A stretch of DNA of 64,000 nucleotides from Mycobacterium branderi (lineage in GTDB: Bacteria; Actinomycetota; Actinomycetes; Mycobacteriales; Mycobacteriaceae). The stretch is taken from assembly GCF_010728725.1 (NCBI RefSeq), contig NZ_AP022606.1, positions 1,984,001-2,048,000 of the forward strand, in the 5' to 3' direction. Position numbers and translations under genes: made by a program. The notes beneath the pieces were generated by a model, which saw nothing but the letters and a program-made list of their open reading frames with translations, made no database searches and had not been told where the DNA came from. This document shows positions 42,037 through 51,035 of this stretch, piece after piece (position 1 is the first letter of the stretch; each line of letters starts with the position of its first letter).

Positions 42037-42906
42037 GCCCGCATCCCGGCCTGCCAGGGTGGCGATCGCCGACCAATCCTGGTGGCCGCGGCCGTCGGCC
42101 AGTAGCGCAAGGAAGCGGTCACGCAGCAGGCTGGCGACCGGCAGTGGTACCTGCATGTCCTCGGCGGCGGCGAGCACCAGCCGGACGTCCTTGAGGCCCA
42201 ATGTCGCGGCGAACCCGGCCGGCTCGAATTCGCCGCGCGCGATCAGCCCCCCGTAGGTCTGGTAGGCGGGGGCGCTGAACAGCGTCGAGGTGAGGATGTC
42301 GACGTAGTGCAGCGGATCGACCCCGGCCTTGCCGACCAGCGCGACGGCCTCGCCCAGCGACTCGATCACGGACGCGATCAGGAAGTTGCCCGACAGCTTG
42401 ACCAGGTTGGCGGCATCCGGCTTTTCGGACACCACGAAGGTCCGCTGACCGATCGCGTCGAACAACGGTGTCAACCGCGCGAGCGCGTCTGGCGCGCCGG
42501 CGGCTACCACGAAAAGCTTTGCGGCAGAAGCGGCTTCGGGCCGACCGAACACGGGCGCGGCAACGTATTGTTGCCCGGCGTCGGCATGCGCGACGGCCAG
42601 CCGCTGGGACAGTGCGACGCTGATCGTGCTCGACGAGACGTGCACAGCGCCGGACGCCAGCGAGGCCAGCACGCCGCGCTCGCCGAACACCACGTCGTCG
42701 ACGGCGGCGTCGTCGGCCAGCATCGTGATCACAACCTCGCCGCGGCAGGCGTCGGAGACGGTGTCCGCGCGCGTTGCGCCCTGCTCGGGCAGCGCGTCGG
42801 CCTTGTCGGGAGAGCGGTTGTAGACGGTGACGCGATGACCCGCCTCGACGAGGTTGGCGGCCATGCCGCGGCCCATGTTGCCCAGGCCGATAAATCCGAT
42901 GTCCAT
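42019..42906 (-). CDS. 3-hydroxyisobutyrate-dehydrogenase-family NAD(P)-binding oxidoreductase (Rv0770-like)
   Basis: A 295-aa beta-hydroxyacid dehydrogenase: the Rossmann motif GFIGLGNMGRGMA at residues 4-16, a catalytic-serine-type SSSTIS near 92, and the lysine in KLSGNFLIAS near 168. The length equals that of Rv0770. It likely oxidises a short beta-hydroxyacid or reduces a semialdehyde. The 3' end overlaps the convergent SDR gene by 18 bp. Confidence 0.88.
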   Translation of the reverse strand: MDIGFIGLGNMGRGMAANLVEAGHRVTVYNRSPDKADALPEQGATRADTVSDACRGEVVITMLADDAAVDDVVFGERGVLASLASGAVHVSSSTISVALSQRLAVAHADAGQQYVAAPVFGRPEAASAAKLFVVAAGAPDALARLTPLFDAIGQRTFVVSEKPDAANLVKLSGNFLIASVIESLGEAVALVGKAGVDPLHYVDILTSTLFSAPAYQTYGGLIARGEFEPAGFAATLGLKDVRLVLAAAEDMQVPLPVASLLRDRFLALLADGRGHQDWSAIATLAGRDAGSDHSA

Positions 42907-43005
42907 GAGTCCACCATGCCGTGTTCTGCTCAGTGAGATGACGGTCTTGCGATCGTGAGAACAGCTGCAAGGCTAGGTTGTGACTGGACCTATGCGGAGG
43001 ACACG

Positions 43006-44280
43006 ATGGCTGCAACCTGGGACACGATCGATCGGTACGTCGTCATCTCGACGGACACTCACGCCGGGGCCGATCTCTACGACTACAAGCAGTACTTGCC
43101 GGCGCGGCTGCACGACGAGTTCGACGCGTGGGCCAAGACGTACGTCAGCCCGTTCGACGACTTGATCATCGCCACCGCCGCCCGCAACTGGGACCACGAG
43201 CTGCGGCTCTCCGAGATGGACGCCGACGGCGTGGCTGGCGAGGTGTTGCTGCCCAACACCGTGCCGCCGTTCTTCCCGACGACACCGAACATCACGATCA
43301 GCCTGCCCCGGACTCGTGACGAGTTCGAAAAGCGTTGGGCCGGAGTGCAGGCCCACAACCGCTGGCAGGTCGACTTCTGTTCGCTGGCGCCGACGCGGCG
43401 CCGCGGACTGATTCAAATCTTCCCGAACGACGTCGAGTTGGCGTTAGAGGAAATCCGCTGGGGCGCTGAGCACGACTGCTTCGGCGGTGTGCTCATCCCG
43501 CCGGTTTCACCCGGCGACCCGCAGGTCGCCCCGCTGTTTCACACCCGCTACGAACCGATCTGGGCACTATGCGCGGATCTGGACTTGACGGTCGTGCAGC
43601 ACGCGGGCGCCGGTAGCCCCGAGATGCCGATGGACCAGCCGGCATCCAACGCGGTGCTGATCACGGAGATGGCGATCTGGGCTCAGCGCACGCTCGGCCA
43701 CTTGATTCTCGCGGGGGTATTCGAACGGCATCCGACGCTCCGGTTCGTGCCGACCGAGCAGGGCACGCTGTGGGTGCAGGGGCAACTGGCCGTGCTCGAC
43801 GCGATGGTCCCCACGATGAAGTCCGAGGCCCACAACCGCACCTATGGCATGTTCGGCGGGTCTTCGGTCGACGCGCTGACCCTGAGCCCGAGCGAATACG
43901 CCAAGCGCAACTGCTATCTGGCCAGCGAGCTGATGCCCTTCGACGCGGCGATGATCGATTTCATGGGGGCCGACCACATCATGTGGGGCAGCGACTACCC
44001 CCACGAGGAAGGCTTCGCGCCGCACTCCAAGCTCGCTATTCGCTGGGCGCTGCACGACAGGCCTGAGGATGAGTGCCGAAAGATCCTGGGCGGCAACGCC
44101 GGTCGGCTGTACCGCTTCGATCTCAATGCGCTGGCGCCGGTGGCCGCCAAGATCGGGCCGACGGTCGACGAGGTGCGCACTCCGTTGGAGGACACCGGCT
44201 ACCACGCCCCGGCGGCGTTCGGCTATCGCCCGTTCGAAGGCGGGCTGGCGCTCAAGCGCCTGGCACCGGCACGCGGCTAG
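43006..44280 (+). CDS. Amidohydrolase_2-family TIM-barrel hydrolase/decarboxylase
   Basis: A 424-aa protein of the ACMSD/amidohydrolase_2 group: DTHAGADL near residue 15 supplies the first metal histidine, VVQHAGAG near 197 a second, and WGSDYPHEEG near 332 the aspartate. Family members hydrolyse or decarboxylate ring-derived acids. GGAGG about 6 bases before ATG 43006 supports this start. It converges on the thioesterase gene. Confidence 0.85.
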   Translation: MAATWDTIDRYVVISTDTHAGADLYDYKQYLPARLHDEFDAWAKTYVSPFDDLIIATAARNWDHELRLSEMDADGVAGEVLLPNTVPPFFPTTPNITISLPRTRDEFEKRWAGVQAHNRWQVDFCSLAPTRRRGLIQIFPNDVELALEEIRWGAEHDCFGGVLIPPVSPGDPQVAPLFHTRYEPIWALCADLDLTVVQHAGAGSPEMPMDQPASNAVLITEMAIWAQRTLGHLILAGVFERHPTLRFVPTEQGTLWVQGQLAVLDAMVPTMKSEAHNRTYGMFGGSSVDALTLSPSEYAKRNCYLASELMPFDAAMIDFMGADHIMWGSDYPHEEGFAPHSKLAIRWALHDRPEDECRKILGGNAGRLYRFDLNALAPVAAKIGPTVDEVRTPLEDTGYHAPAAFGYRPFEGGLALKRLAPARG

Positions 44281-44297
44281 CGATCCTTGGTCGCTAG
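44277..44297. terminator. Short hairpin between convergent genes
   Basis: CTAGCGA (44277-44283) and TCGCTAG (44291-44297) form a perfect 7-bp stem with a 7-base loop, overlapping both stop codons (TAG at 44278-44280 and, on the other strand, at 44294-44296). Confidence 0.45.
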
Positions 44298-44896
44298 CGA
44301 TTCACCACGGGCGTTTCCCGCGGGTGGATGAAGACCCCCTCGGCCTCGACGGTTACGCCCTGTGCATCAGCAAGGTGGCCGACGGCGAACGTCTTGACGC
44401 CCTCGACTCGGTCGATGCGCGCCTCTGCGCGCAGCTTGCCCAGCGGGGTTCCCCGCAGGTAGCGCAACGTAAGAGTGCCGGTATAGGCGGGTCGTCGCGG
44501 CTTGTGCGCGGTGGCGCCCAGGACGTGGTCGAGGACCATCGCGCACACTCCGCCATGCACGTGGCCGGGCGGACCTTCGTAGGCCGCGCCAAGAACGAAG
44601 TCCGCCCACACCAGGCCGTCGGCTCCGTGGTGGATCACCAGGGGAGGGGCGACCGGGTTGCGCAGCCCGACCACGACGTTGCCCCACACCATCGGTTGGC
44701 CATCGGCGGTCTCCATGCCGAACGAGCCGGGCATCAGCGCTGCCCTCAATTCCTCAGTGGCACAGTCGATTTGCTTCTTCACTACGGCCAGGGTCGTGGC
44801 GTCGACCTTGGTTCGGATCGTGGCGTCGACGAGGCGTCGGACGGATTCGGTCAACGGACCGTATATCGACTCCAGCTGCACGAGTTGTGATGTCAC
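44294..44896 (-). CDS. PaaI-type hotdog thioesterase
   Basis: A protein of about 200 aa with a hotdog domain in its C-terminal half; the key segment is PGHVHGGVCAMVLDHVLG, containing the HGG and catalytic aspartate of PaaI-like acyl-CoA thioesterases. GTG 44896 (TSQLVQLESIYGPL) is preferred; an ATG at 44959 would add 21 residues of less convincing sequence. It likely releases CoA from lipid or aromatic intermediates. It is divergent from the PadR regulator. Confidence 0.83.
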   Translation of the reverse strand: MTSQLVQLESIYGPLTESVRRLVDATIRTKVDATTLAVVKKQIDCATEELRAALMPGSFGMETADGQPMVWGNVVVGLRNPVAPPLVIHHGADGLVWADFVLGAAYEGPPGHVHGGVCAMVLDHVLGATAHKPRRPAYTGTLTLRYLRGTPLGKLRAEARIDRVEGVKTFAVGHLADAQGVTVEAEGVFIHPRETPVVNR

Positions 44897-44996
44897 GGGA
44901 CCAGCGTGTGGGGCGGGCGCACCCGTCGGCAATGCCGCCTCCCGGCCAGCGGTAAGCAACCGGCCCGCAGCACGACCAAGTTGTTAACCTGGGTAA

Positions 44997-45671
44997 ATGG
45001 AAGGCAGCGAGCCGCGGGGCAAGCCGAATCTTGCGGCAACCAGCTGGGCGTTGCTTGGCATGCTGTCTTACGAGTACGAGCTGTCCGGCTATGACATCCG
45101 AAAATGGATCGACTGGAGCATGCGCTTCTACTACGGCAGTCCGGCCTACAGCCAGATCTACTCGGAGCTCAAGAAGTTGGAGCAGCTGGGTTTGGTGACA
45201 TCTCGTGTCGAGAACACGGGCGGCACGCGCAATCGCCGGCTGTACAAGATCACCCAAGACGGGATGGACGCGGTGACCAGGTGGGCCAACGAAGCACCGG
45301 CCGACCCGCCGACGCTCAAGCATGGCCCGCTGTTGCGGGTGGCAATGGGACACCTCACCAGCCCGGAAAGGCTGAAAGAGGTGCTGCAGGAACACGTGGC
45401 GTATGCCGACGAGATGCACCGCAAGGCGGCCAAGGACGCGCGGTGGGCCGGCGCGGATCCGTCCTGGGCATACGCGCGTGTCGCGTTGCAGTGGGCCGAG
45501 CGGTATTACGCGAACGAACGAGAGCTTGCCCTGAAGATGATCAAAGAGCTCGACGAGGCGCAAGCCACGTTCCCACAGGCCGGCAAGGGCGGCCGAACGA
45601 AAATTCCTTGGCCCCCACCGGAATTCTGGTACGAGATCGAAAAGCGGGCCAATGCCGACGAACCGGACTGA
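44997..45671 (+). CDS. PadR-family transcriptional regulator
   Basis: A 224-aa protein: N-terminal winged helix (LGMLSYEYELSGYDIRKWID, then YSQIYSELKKLEQLGLV and the wing RLYKITQDGMDAV) in residues 15-100, and a long C-terminal helical domain of the Vir_act_alpha_C type. This is larger than the 107-aa Rv3488 PadR. The ATG lies a few bases after GTTAACC, so the transcript may be short-leadered. Likely targets are the divergent thioesterase gene and itself. Confidence 0.87.
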   Translation: MEGSEPRGKPNLAATSWALLGMLSYEYELSGYDIRKWIDWSMRFYYGSPAYSQIYSELKKLEQLGLVTSRVENTGGTRNRRLYKITQDGMDAVTRWANEAPADPPTLKHGPLLRVAMGHLTSPERLKEVLQEHVAYADEMHRKAAKDARWAGADPSWAYARVALQWAERYYANERELALKMIKELDEAQATFPQAGKGGRTKIPWPPPEFWYEIEKRANADEPD

Positions 45672-47378
45672 TCACCTGCCGGCCGCGTCGTGCGCGGCGA
45701 TGTAGCCGTATACCAATCCCTGGGCGATGGTTGCGCCCGCGCCGGGATAGGTGGCCCCGAACGCGTTGGCCGCGGTGTTGCCGATCGCATACAGGCCGTC
45801 GATGACGCTGCCGTCCTCGCGCAGCACGCGAGCACGCTCGTCGGCGCGCAGACCGCCGCAGGTCCCGAGGTCGCTGAGAACCATCTTGACCGCATAGAAG
45901 GGCCCACGGTCGAGTGCGCGCAGATTGGGGTTCGGTGTGATGGTGGGATCGCCGTAGTAGCGGTCGTAGGCGCTGTGGCCGCGGTGGAAGTCCGCGTCCA
46001 ATCCGGCTCGTGCCATCTCATTGAACCGCTGCACCGTGGCCACGAACTGTGATTGGGGAACCCCCATCTTCCCGGCGAGGTCATCGACGCTATCGCAGCG
46101 ATGCGCGATACCTGCGCCGTACCACGACCGCGGAATCGGCATGCGTGGAAACAGCTCGCCGGCAAAGACATAACTGTTGCGGTACTGCTGGTCGAACACG
46201 ATCCACATGGACTCGACCGGATTTCCCGAGCGTTCCCGTTCCAATAGCCGCTGCCCGAACGACATGTAATCAGTTGCCTCGTTGGCGAAGCGGGTGCCGT
46301 GCTGATCGACGATCAGTGAACCCGGCAGGGATCGCTCGGCCAGCATCACCATTGGCGCCGCGCCCGGTAGCGGCGCGACAGCCGGGAACCACCATGCTTG
46401 GTCCATGAGATCTGTTGCGGCGCCCAGGTCTTGCGCGATACGGATGGCATCACCGGTGTTGGACTCCGCCCCTAGGCTCATATGCTCGCCGAGGGATTCG
46501 GACTGAAACTTCCACCGCATGGACATGGCGTGGTCGAACCCGCCGGCGGCCAACACCACGCCCCGCCGCGCGGTGACGGCAACTTCACGCCCGTCGTGCC
46601 CGACCACCGCGCCGGTGACCCGGGCGCCCTCCGTCGTCAAGCGACGCAGCGCGGTGTCGGTCCATATCGGGACTCCCGCGCGGAGCACACCGGCGAATAG
46701 CCCGGCGGCCAGGGCCTGCCCGCCCGCGACGTAGCGCCGGCCAAGCAGCAGTCCGCCGACCCCTTGACCGAGCCGTTTGGCGATCGTCGGTATGCCCTTG
46801 TGTGGCACCCGGGCCATCAGATTCATCCACCGGTAGTCGGCACCGGTGGTGGGCATCGGGATCTTGACCTCCAATACCCCGGGCCGCAGCCGGGCCCGAT
46901 GCTCACCGAGAAGCGCGGAGTTCAACGGCCGGCACTCGCAGGTGCGCCCGGCGGCGGTTCCGCCGGGCGCCTCGGGGTGGTAGTCCGAGTAGTCTTTGGC
47001 CCACATGAACCGCATCGGCGTGGTGCGCCGCAGCATTTCGACGGTCGGGGTCACGTGCCGTAGGAACCCGGCGGACCGCTCGGCCGGTGCAGTGCCCGCA
47101 ACCACCGACCGCAAATAGGTCTCGGCACGTTCCACGGTGTCAGCGCCCGCGTCGAGGATCGGGCTGGCCGGAAACCACAAGGCGCCGCCCGAGCGGGCCG
47201 TCGAACCCCCGACATAGCACGACTTCTCCACGATCAACACGTTCAATCCGCATTCGCGAGCGGTCAGCGCGGCCGCCATCCCGGTACCCGAGCCGACGAC
47301 CAACAGGTCGACCGTCAAGTCTCGCACCGGCAGGCCGGCGGGGATGCTAGTCGTCACGGGAATGACATTAGGTCGCAA
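45672..47378 (-). CDS. KstD-family FAD-dependent dehydrogenase (3-ketosteroid delta1-dehydrogenase-like)
   Basis: A 568-aa flavoprotein: FAD motif VVGSGTGMAAALTA near residue 28, YVGGSTARSGG near 55, and the C-terminal GPFYAVKMVLSDLGT, CGGLRADE and TYPGAGATIAQGL, all close to KstD enzymes. KstD introduces the delta1 double bond into ring A of 3-ketosteroids, preparing ring opening. The precise substrate (cholestenone-, cholate- or 4-androstene-dione-like) is unknown. A GTG at 47357 is an alternative start. It abuts the convergent PadR gene with no gap. Confidence 0.8.
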   Translation of the reverse strand: MRPNVIPVTTSIPAGLPVRDLTVDLLVVGSGTGMAAALTARECGLNVLIVEKSCYVGGSTARSGGALWFPASPILDAGADTVERAETYLRSVVAGTAPAERSAGFLRHVTPTVEMLRRTTPMRFMWAKDYSDYHPEAPGGTAAGRTCECRPLNSALLGEHRARLRPGVLEVKIPMPTTGADYRWMNLMARVPHKGIPTIAKRLGQGVGGLLLGRRYVAGGQALAAGLFAGVLRAGVPIWTDTALRRLTTEGARVTGAVVGHDGREVAVTARRGVVLAAGGFDHAMSMRWKFQSESLGEHMSLGAESNTGDAIRIAQDLGAATDLMDQAWWFPAVAPLPGAAPMVMLAERSLPGSLIVDQHGTRFANEATDYMSFGQRLLERERSGNPVESMWIVFDQQYRNSYVFAGELFPRMPIPRSWYGAGIAHRCDSVDDLAGKMGVPQSQFVATVQRFNEMARAGLDADFHRGHSAYDRYYGDPTITPNPNLRALDRGPFYAVKMVLSDLGTCGGLRADERARVLREDGSVIDGLYAIGNTAANAFGATYPGAGATIAQGLVYGYIAAHDAAGR

Positions 47379-47453
47379 AACGGGCGCCGTGACCTGGTTT
47401 CCCTGCCAGCGGGACGCCGGCCCCGACGGCGGCGCGCCAGACGCGGGACAAGG

Positions 47454-48530
47454 TCAGGCGAGCTGAAAGGCGCTGATCGGTGCTTCTTCCGGATAGCTCG
47501 ACGGACCGCCGAGGTCGTAGGCCGCGTTGAGCGTGCGGATGAACTCCGGGTCGTGCAGGGGGTTGTCCGGCATCGCCAATGCGATGCCTCGGGCATTGAC
47601 GTCCTTGACCAAGGTGTCGATCGCCTGCTCGATGGTCAGGTCGTCGGAGCCTTCCATGTTCTTCTTCAACTCGTCGTAGTCGGAGAAGACCTCCGCCGAC
47701 CAATGCACCAAAAAGCGAAGCTCGTCGGTGTGGTGGCGGGCGATTACGTCGTTGCCGTTCTTCAGCAGCCAGTGGTCGCGGTCGACGGGATCGCCGGTGA
47801 AGACGGTATCGAAGGTCAGCCCGGACGGAATCTGTTGTTCGAGTGGCCCGTTGGCTTCGCCGCGGTGCACCATCATCTCGTTCTGCACGACCACACCTCG
47901 GTTGTAGACGGGAGGCAGCAGCCGCGACGGCGGCTTGAGCGGCCCGTCTGGCCAATAGGTGAAACCGCTGCCCGGATCAAGCGAAAACCAGGTGATCACC
48001 TGCGCCATCTTTATCAAGTAGTCCTGGAACAGCCCAGACTTGCCCATCACGCTCGTCAGCCACGTCGGCGCGTTCTCGTGCCGCACCCCGCGGAAGCTCG
48101 GCGAATCCAAATGTCCCGGATCGCGATTGGCGCACGGGCCGTTGATGTTGAACAGCATCATCTGTGGTTTGGCGTAATCCGCCTTCCAGTAGGCCTTGAC
48201 CAATTCGACAAAGCGCGCGTTGTAGAAGCAGTCGTGCAGTTCCGGGTATAGGACGGCGCCGTAATTCGCCAAATAGCCGCGGAAGGTCGGGGTCAAAAAC
48301 AGGTCAAGCGACGGCTCGAACCCGTCGGGAAAGGCGCCGCTCATGGTGGCGATCAGTTCTTCAGCCGAGGCGAAATGGTGGGCGATGATCAGTCGCCACG
48401 GCCCGTTGGTGCGCACCACATCCAGCAGCTGTTCTCGTTGCTCGTCGGTGTAGACATCCCGGATCTCCTTCGGAGGCGACGCGGGTCGCAACACATCAGA
48501 AAGCTCCATGCGCCGCTCGTCGGTGAGCAT
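47454..48530 (-). CDS. Protein of unknown function, possible non-heme iron oxygenase
   Basis: A 358-aa protein I do not firmly recognise. From about residue 130 it shows GHLDSPSFRG (H-x-D) and later NEMMVHRGEAN (H), spaced as in double-stranded beta-helix Fe(II) enzymes of the PhyH/2-oxoglutarate type; this is suggestive only. ATG 48530 gives MLTDERRMELSDVL, preferred over upstream starts. It lies downstream of the esterase-SDR-SnoaL-like operon in the same direction. Confidence 0.65.
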   Translation of the reverse strand: MLTDERRMELSDVLRPASPPKEIRDVYTDEQREQLLDVVRTNGPWRLIIAHHFASAEELIATMSGAFPDGFEPSLDLFLTPTFRGYLANYGAVLYPELHDCFYNARFVELVKAYWKADYAKPQMMLFNINGPCANRDPGHLDSPSFRGVRHENAPTWLTSVMGKSGLFQDYLIKMAQVITWFSLDPGSGFTYWPDGPLKPPSRLLPPVYNRGVVVQNEMMVHRGEANGPLEQQIPSGLTFDTVFTGDPVDRDHWLLKNGNDVIARHHTDELRFLVHWSAEVFSDYDELKKNMEGSDDLTIEQAIDTLVKDVNARGIALAMPDNPLHDPEFIRTLNAAYDLGGPSSYPEEAPISAFQLA

Positions 48531-48627
48531 CAGACCTCCTCGTGGTTGCTTCGGGTGTCTCGATTCTGCGGTTACGCGTGCTATCGCGGCGTGCAGGTGT
48601 CCGGTGATCGGGACGCCGAAACGGCGA

Positions 48628-49562
48628 TCAAAAAGGCAAGGGGTGAGCGAATTTCGCACGCAGCAGGGCGCCGACTTCCGCGATGGCCAGTCGACCTCGC
48701 GCCGTGGCATCGGCGCGCATCAGAAACCCGTGGTACATACCGGGGTAGCGGGTCATGGTCACCTGTACTCGGGCCTCGCGCAGCCGGTTTGCGTAGCGCT
48801 CGCCCCAGTCGCGGATCGGATCGCACTCGGCGGTGACGACGACCGCCGGGGCAGGCCGGACAGGTCGGTGGCATGTGCAGGTACCTGATAGGCATCGTGC
48901 GAGGTAGCGGCGCAACTGTCGACAAGTCCGTGCATGTAGTCGATGTCGTCGACGCACAGCATCGGTGCATCCGCCAACGCAGTGATGGACGGCGCACCCA
49001 TATCGCGATCCAGTCCCGGATACAGCAGCACCTGACAAAAGATTTGCGGACTGCCCCGGTCGCGGGCGGCCAGCGCCACAGCGGCCGCCAATGATCCGCC
49101 GGCGCTGTCGCCGACCACCGCAAGCCGTGCCGGATCAACGCCGAGTCGGCCGGCGTTGCCCGCCACCCATGCGGTCGCGAAGTAAGCGTCATCGAATTGC
49201 GCGGGTGGCGGATTCTCCGGGGCGAGACGGTAATCGACGGCCACCACCGTCGCTCCACTTTCGCAGGCCAGCATCCGGGCCAGCGGCTCGAACGAGTGAT
49301 TGGAACCGAGAACCATTCCGCCGCCGTGGAAATACACCAGCACCGGCGGCTTGGCAGCGCGAGTCGGGCGGTAAACGCGCACGGGAATCGGTCCGGCGGG
49401 ACTGGGTGTCGTGCAGTCCACCACGGTCACCATCTCCGGCATCGCGTCGGGCAGAGGCGCCGATTCGATGGCCTGACGAACGGCGGCCAAGCCGCGCTGT
49501 CGCATCGGCGGAATGTCACCGAATGACGCGACACGAGCGGCGGCGTCGGGATCCAGCGTCAC
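48628..49562 (-). pseudogene. HSL-family esterase/lipase split by a frameshift
   Basis: The N-terminal frame (GTG 49562) gives FHGGGMVLGS and the nucleophile motif VGDSAGGSLA, then runs off after LSGLP. The continuation, with AVVVTAECDPIRDWGERYA and MYHGFLMRAD (catalytic Asp and His), is in the next frame and stops at 48628. Restoring one C in the run at 48848-48851 joins them into a complete hydrolase of about 311 aa. So this is either a real one-base deletion or a sequencing/assembly error. The start overlaps the SDR stop (GTGA). Confidence 0.8.
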
Positions 49563-50419
49563 CGGCGCGCCGGGTCGAATCGGCGGCCATTCAGCACGGG
49601 AGGACGCTGCGAGACAAGGGTTTCAGCACGCTCGGCCATCGCTGCGCCGACGTACTCGGGTTGCGTGAGCAAGTAGAAACGCCCTTCGGCGGACTGGCCG
49701 AATATCGCTTCGGCGGCGGTCAGGGCATCCATCGCATCGGCCTTGATCTCGAGCATCGCCGAGCGCTGAGACTCGGCAGCGGCGACATTGCCATCATTCA
49801 CCCCGCCCCCGGACTCGAAGATGTTGGACACCACGGCACCTGGCAGCACCGCCTGTACGTGGATGTGATGGTCATGTCCGGCCAGCTGCACCTCTAAGCG
49901 CAGGCATTCGGTGAGTGCCAGCACCGCATGTTTGCTCATGATGTACGGCGCCTGCAGCGGCACCGCCACGACGCCGCCAATCGAAGAAACATTCCACACC
50001 CATGCATGTTCTTGCGCGGAAAGCATTTTCGGCAGAAACGCGCGCACGCCGTTAAAGACTCCGCTGATATTGACCTCGACGACGCGCTTCCAGTTGTCCA
50101 ACGGGGTATCCCACAGGTAGCCAAATTGCTCGATGCCGGCGTTGTTGACCAAGAGCCGCACGGGCCCGATGTCGCGATACGTCCGCTCGGCGAGCTGATG
50201 CATTGCCTCCGGATCACGCACGTCGCATGCCGTGTCGACGGCGGTGGCGCCTTGCGCGCCGAGTTCCTCGCGCAGCGCCGCAACGGCTTCGGCGTCGATA
50301 TCGACCAGCACGACCGTCATGCCCAGCCTCGCGGCGTATCGGGCCAGGCCCGCCCCGATCCCCGCGCCGGCGCCGGTGATGACGGCCACGCCGCCGCCGA
50401 ACATGTCGCGCGCGGCCAC
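49559..50419 (-). CDS. SDR-family oxidoreductase
   Basis: A 286-aa SDR: TGAGAGIGAGLA near residue 15, NNAGIEQFGY near 92, the catalytic serines of VSSIGG near 143 and YIMSKHA near 158. The long C-terminal tail (to residue 286) is typical of the Rv2750-like/uncharacterised mycobacterial SDR group. The start is GTG 50419, 2 bp after the SnoaL-like stop. Substrate unknown. Confidence 0.86.
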   Translation of the reverse strand: MAARDMFGGGVAVITGAGAGIGAGLARYAARLGMTVVLVDIDAEAVAALREELGAQGATAVDTACDVRDPEAMHQLAERTYRDIGPVRLLVNNAGIEQFGYLWDTPLDNWKRVVEVNISGVFNGVRAFLPKMLSAQEHAWVWNVSSIGGVVAVPLQAPYIMSKHAVLALTECLRLEVQLAGHDHHIHVQAVLPGAVVSNIFESGGGVNDGNVAAAESQRSAMLEIKADAMDALTAAEAIFGQSAEGRFYLLTQPEYVGAAMAERAETLVSQRPPVLNGRRFDPARR

Positions 50420-50421
50420 GA

Positions 50422-50904
50422 TCAGGTGCTTACCGCGGAGCTGTCGGCCGACAACTCGGAAAGCAGCACGGAGTCCCGGGTGTCGAGCACCACCTCCATC
50501 TTGGTGAACTGAAGTCCTGCCGGTGCCCGCCGCACAGCCGCGTCGACGACGGCGGTGGAATTGACGAACGGGACGGAATTGGCGATGTGGGATACCAACA
50601 GATAAAAGCGGACGTTGGTGACCTCGCCGCCGGTCTCCGTGCGAAAAACGTTGATGGCGTTGTGGCGCAACGGGTATGGGCTGGCCTTACGGTGTGTTAC
50701 CAGCCACGCGAGTGCCTCGTCGCGGCCCCGCACGTCGGCGGTCAGCAGCTCCTCGAACGGACTGGCGCCCGTGTCGCTCCGACTCACATAGTGGATGTCG
50801 TCGGCGTAGCGGACCGCCAGCTCGTCGTAATGCGCCTCGTCGTAGTGGAACCAGAATTCGGCGATGAATTCCTGGAGCTCGGCCAGCGAGATGTCGTTGC
50901 TCAC
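50422..50904 (-). CDS. SnoaL/NTF2-like protein
   Basis: A 160-aa protein with an NTF2-like fold: an N-terminal helix (LAELQEFIAEFWFHYDEAHYDELA), then YADDIHYVSR and conserved RHNAINV. Such domains occur in ring isomerases and hydrolases (including steroid isomerases) and in dioxygenase small subunits. It is the first gene of an operon with the SDR and the esterase, divergent from the BVMO gene. Function unassigned. Confidence 0.75.
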   Translation of the reverse strand: MSNDISLAELQEFIAEFWFHYDEAHYDELAVRYADDIHYVSRSDTGASPFEELLTADVRGRDEALAWLVTHRKASPYPLRHNAINVFRTETGGEVTNVRFYLLVSHIANSVPFVNSTAVVDAAVRRAPAGLQFTKMEVVLDTRDSVLLSELSADSSAVST

Positions 50905-51035
50905 AATCCCGCAGTCAAGCAGCCCATTGGCGTGCCGCCACCGTTGGTGACCGGTCAGTGGGAGCAGAAAACGCGTCCCGCTCAGTAGACACGACGGGCG
51001 CGGCGCCTCGCACCCGAGCCGATACTGGCGTCGTC

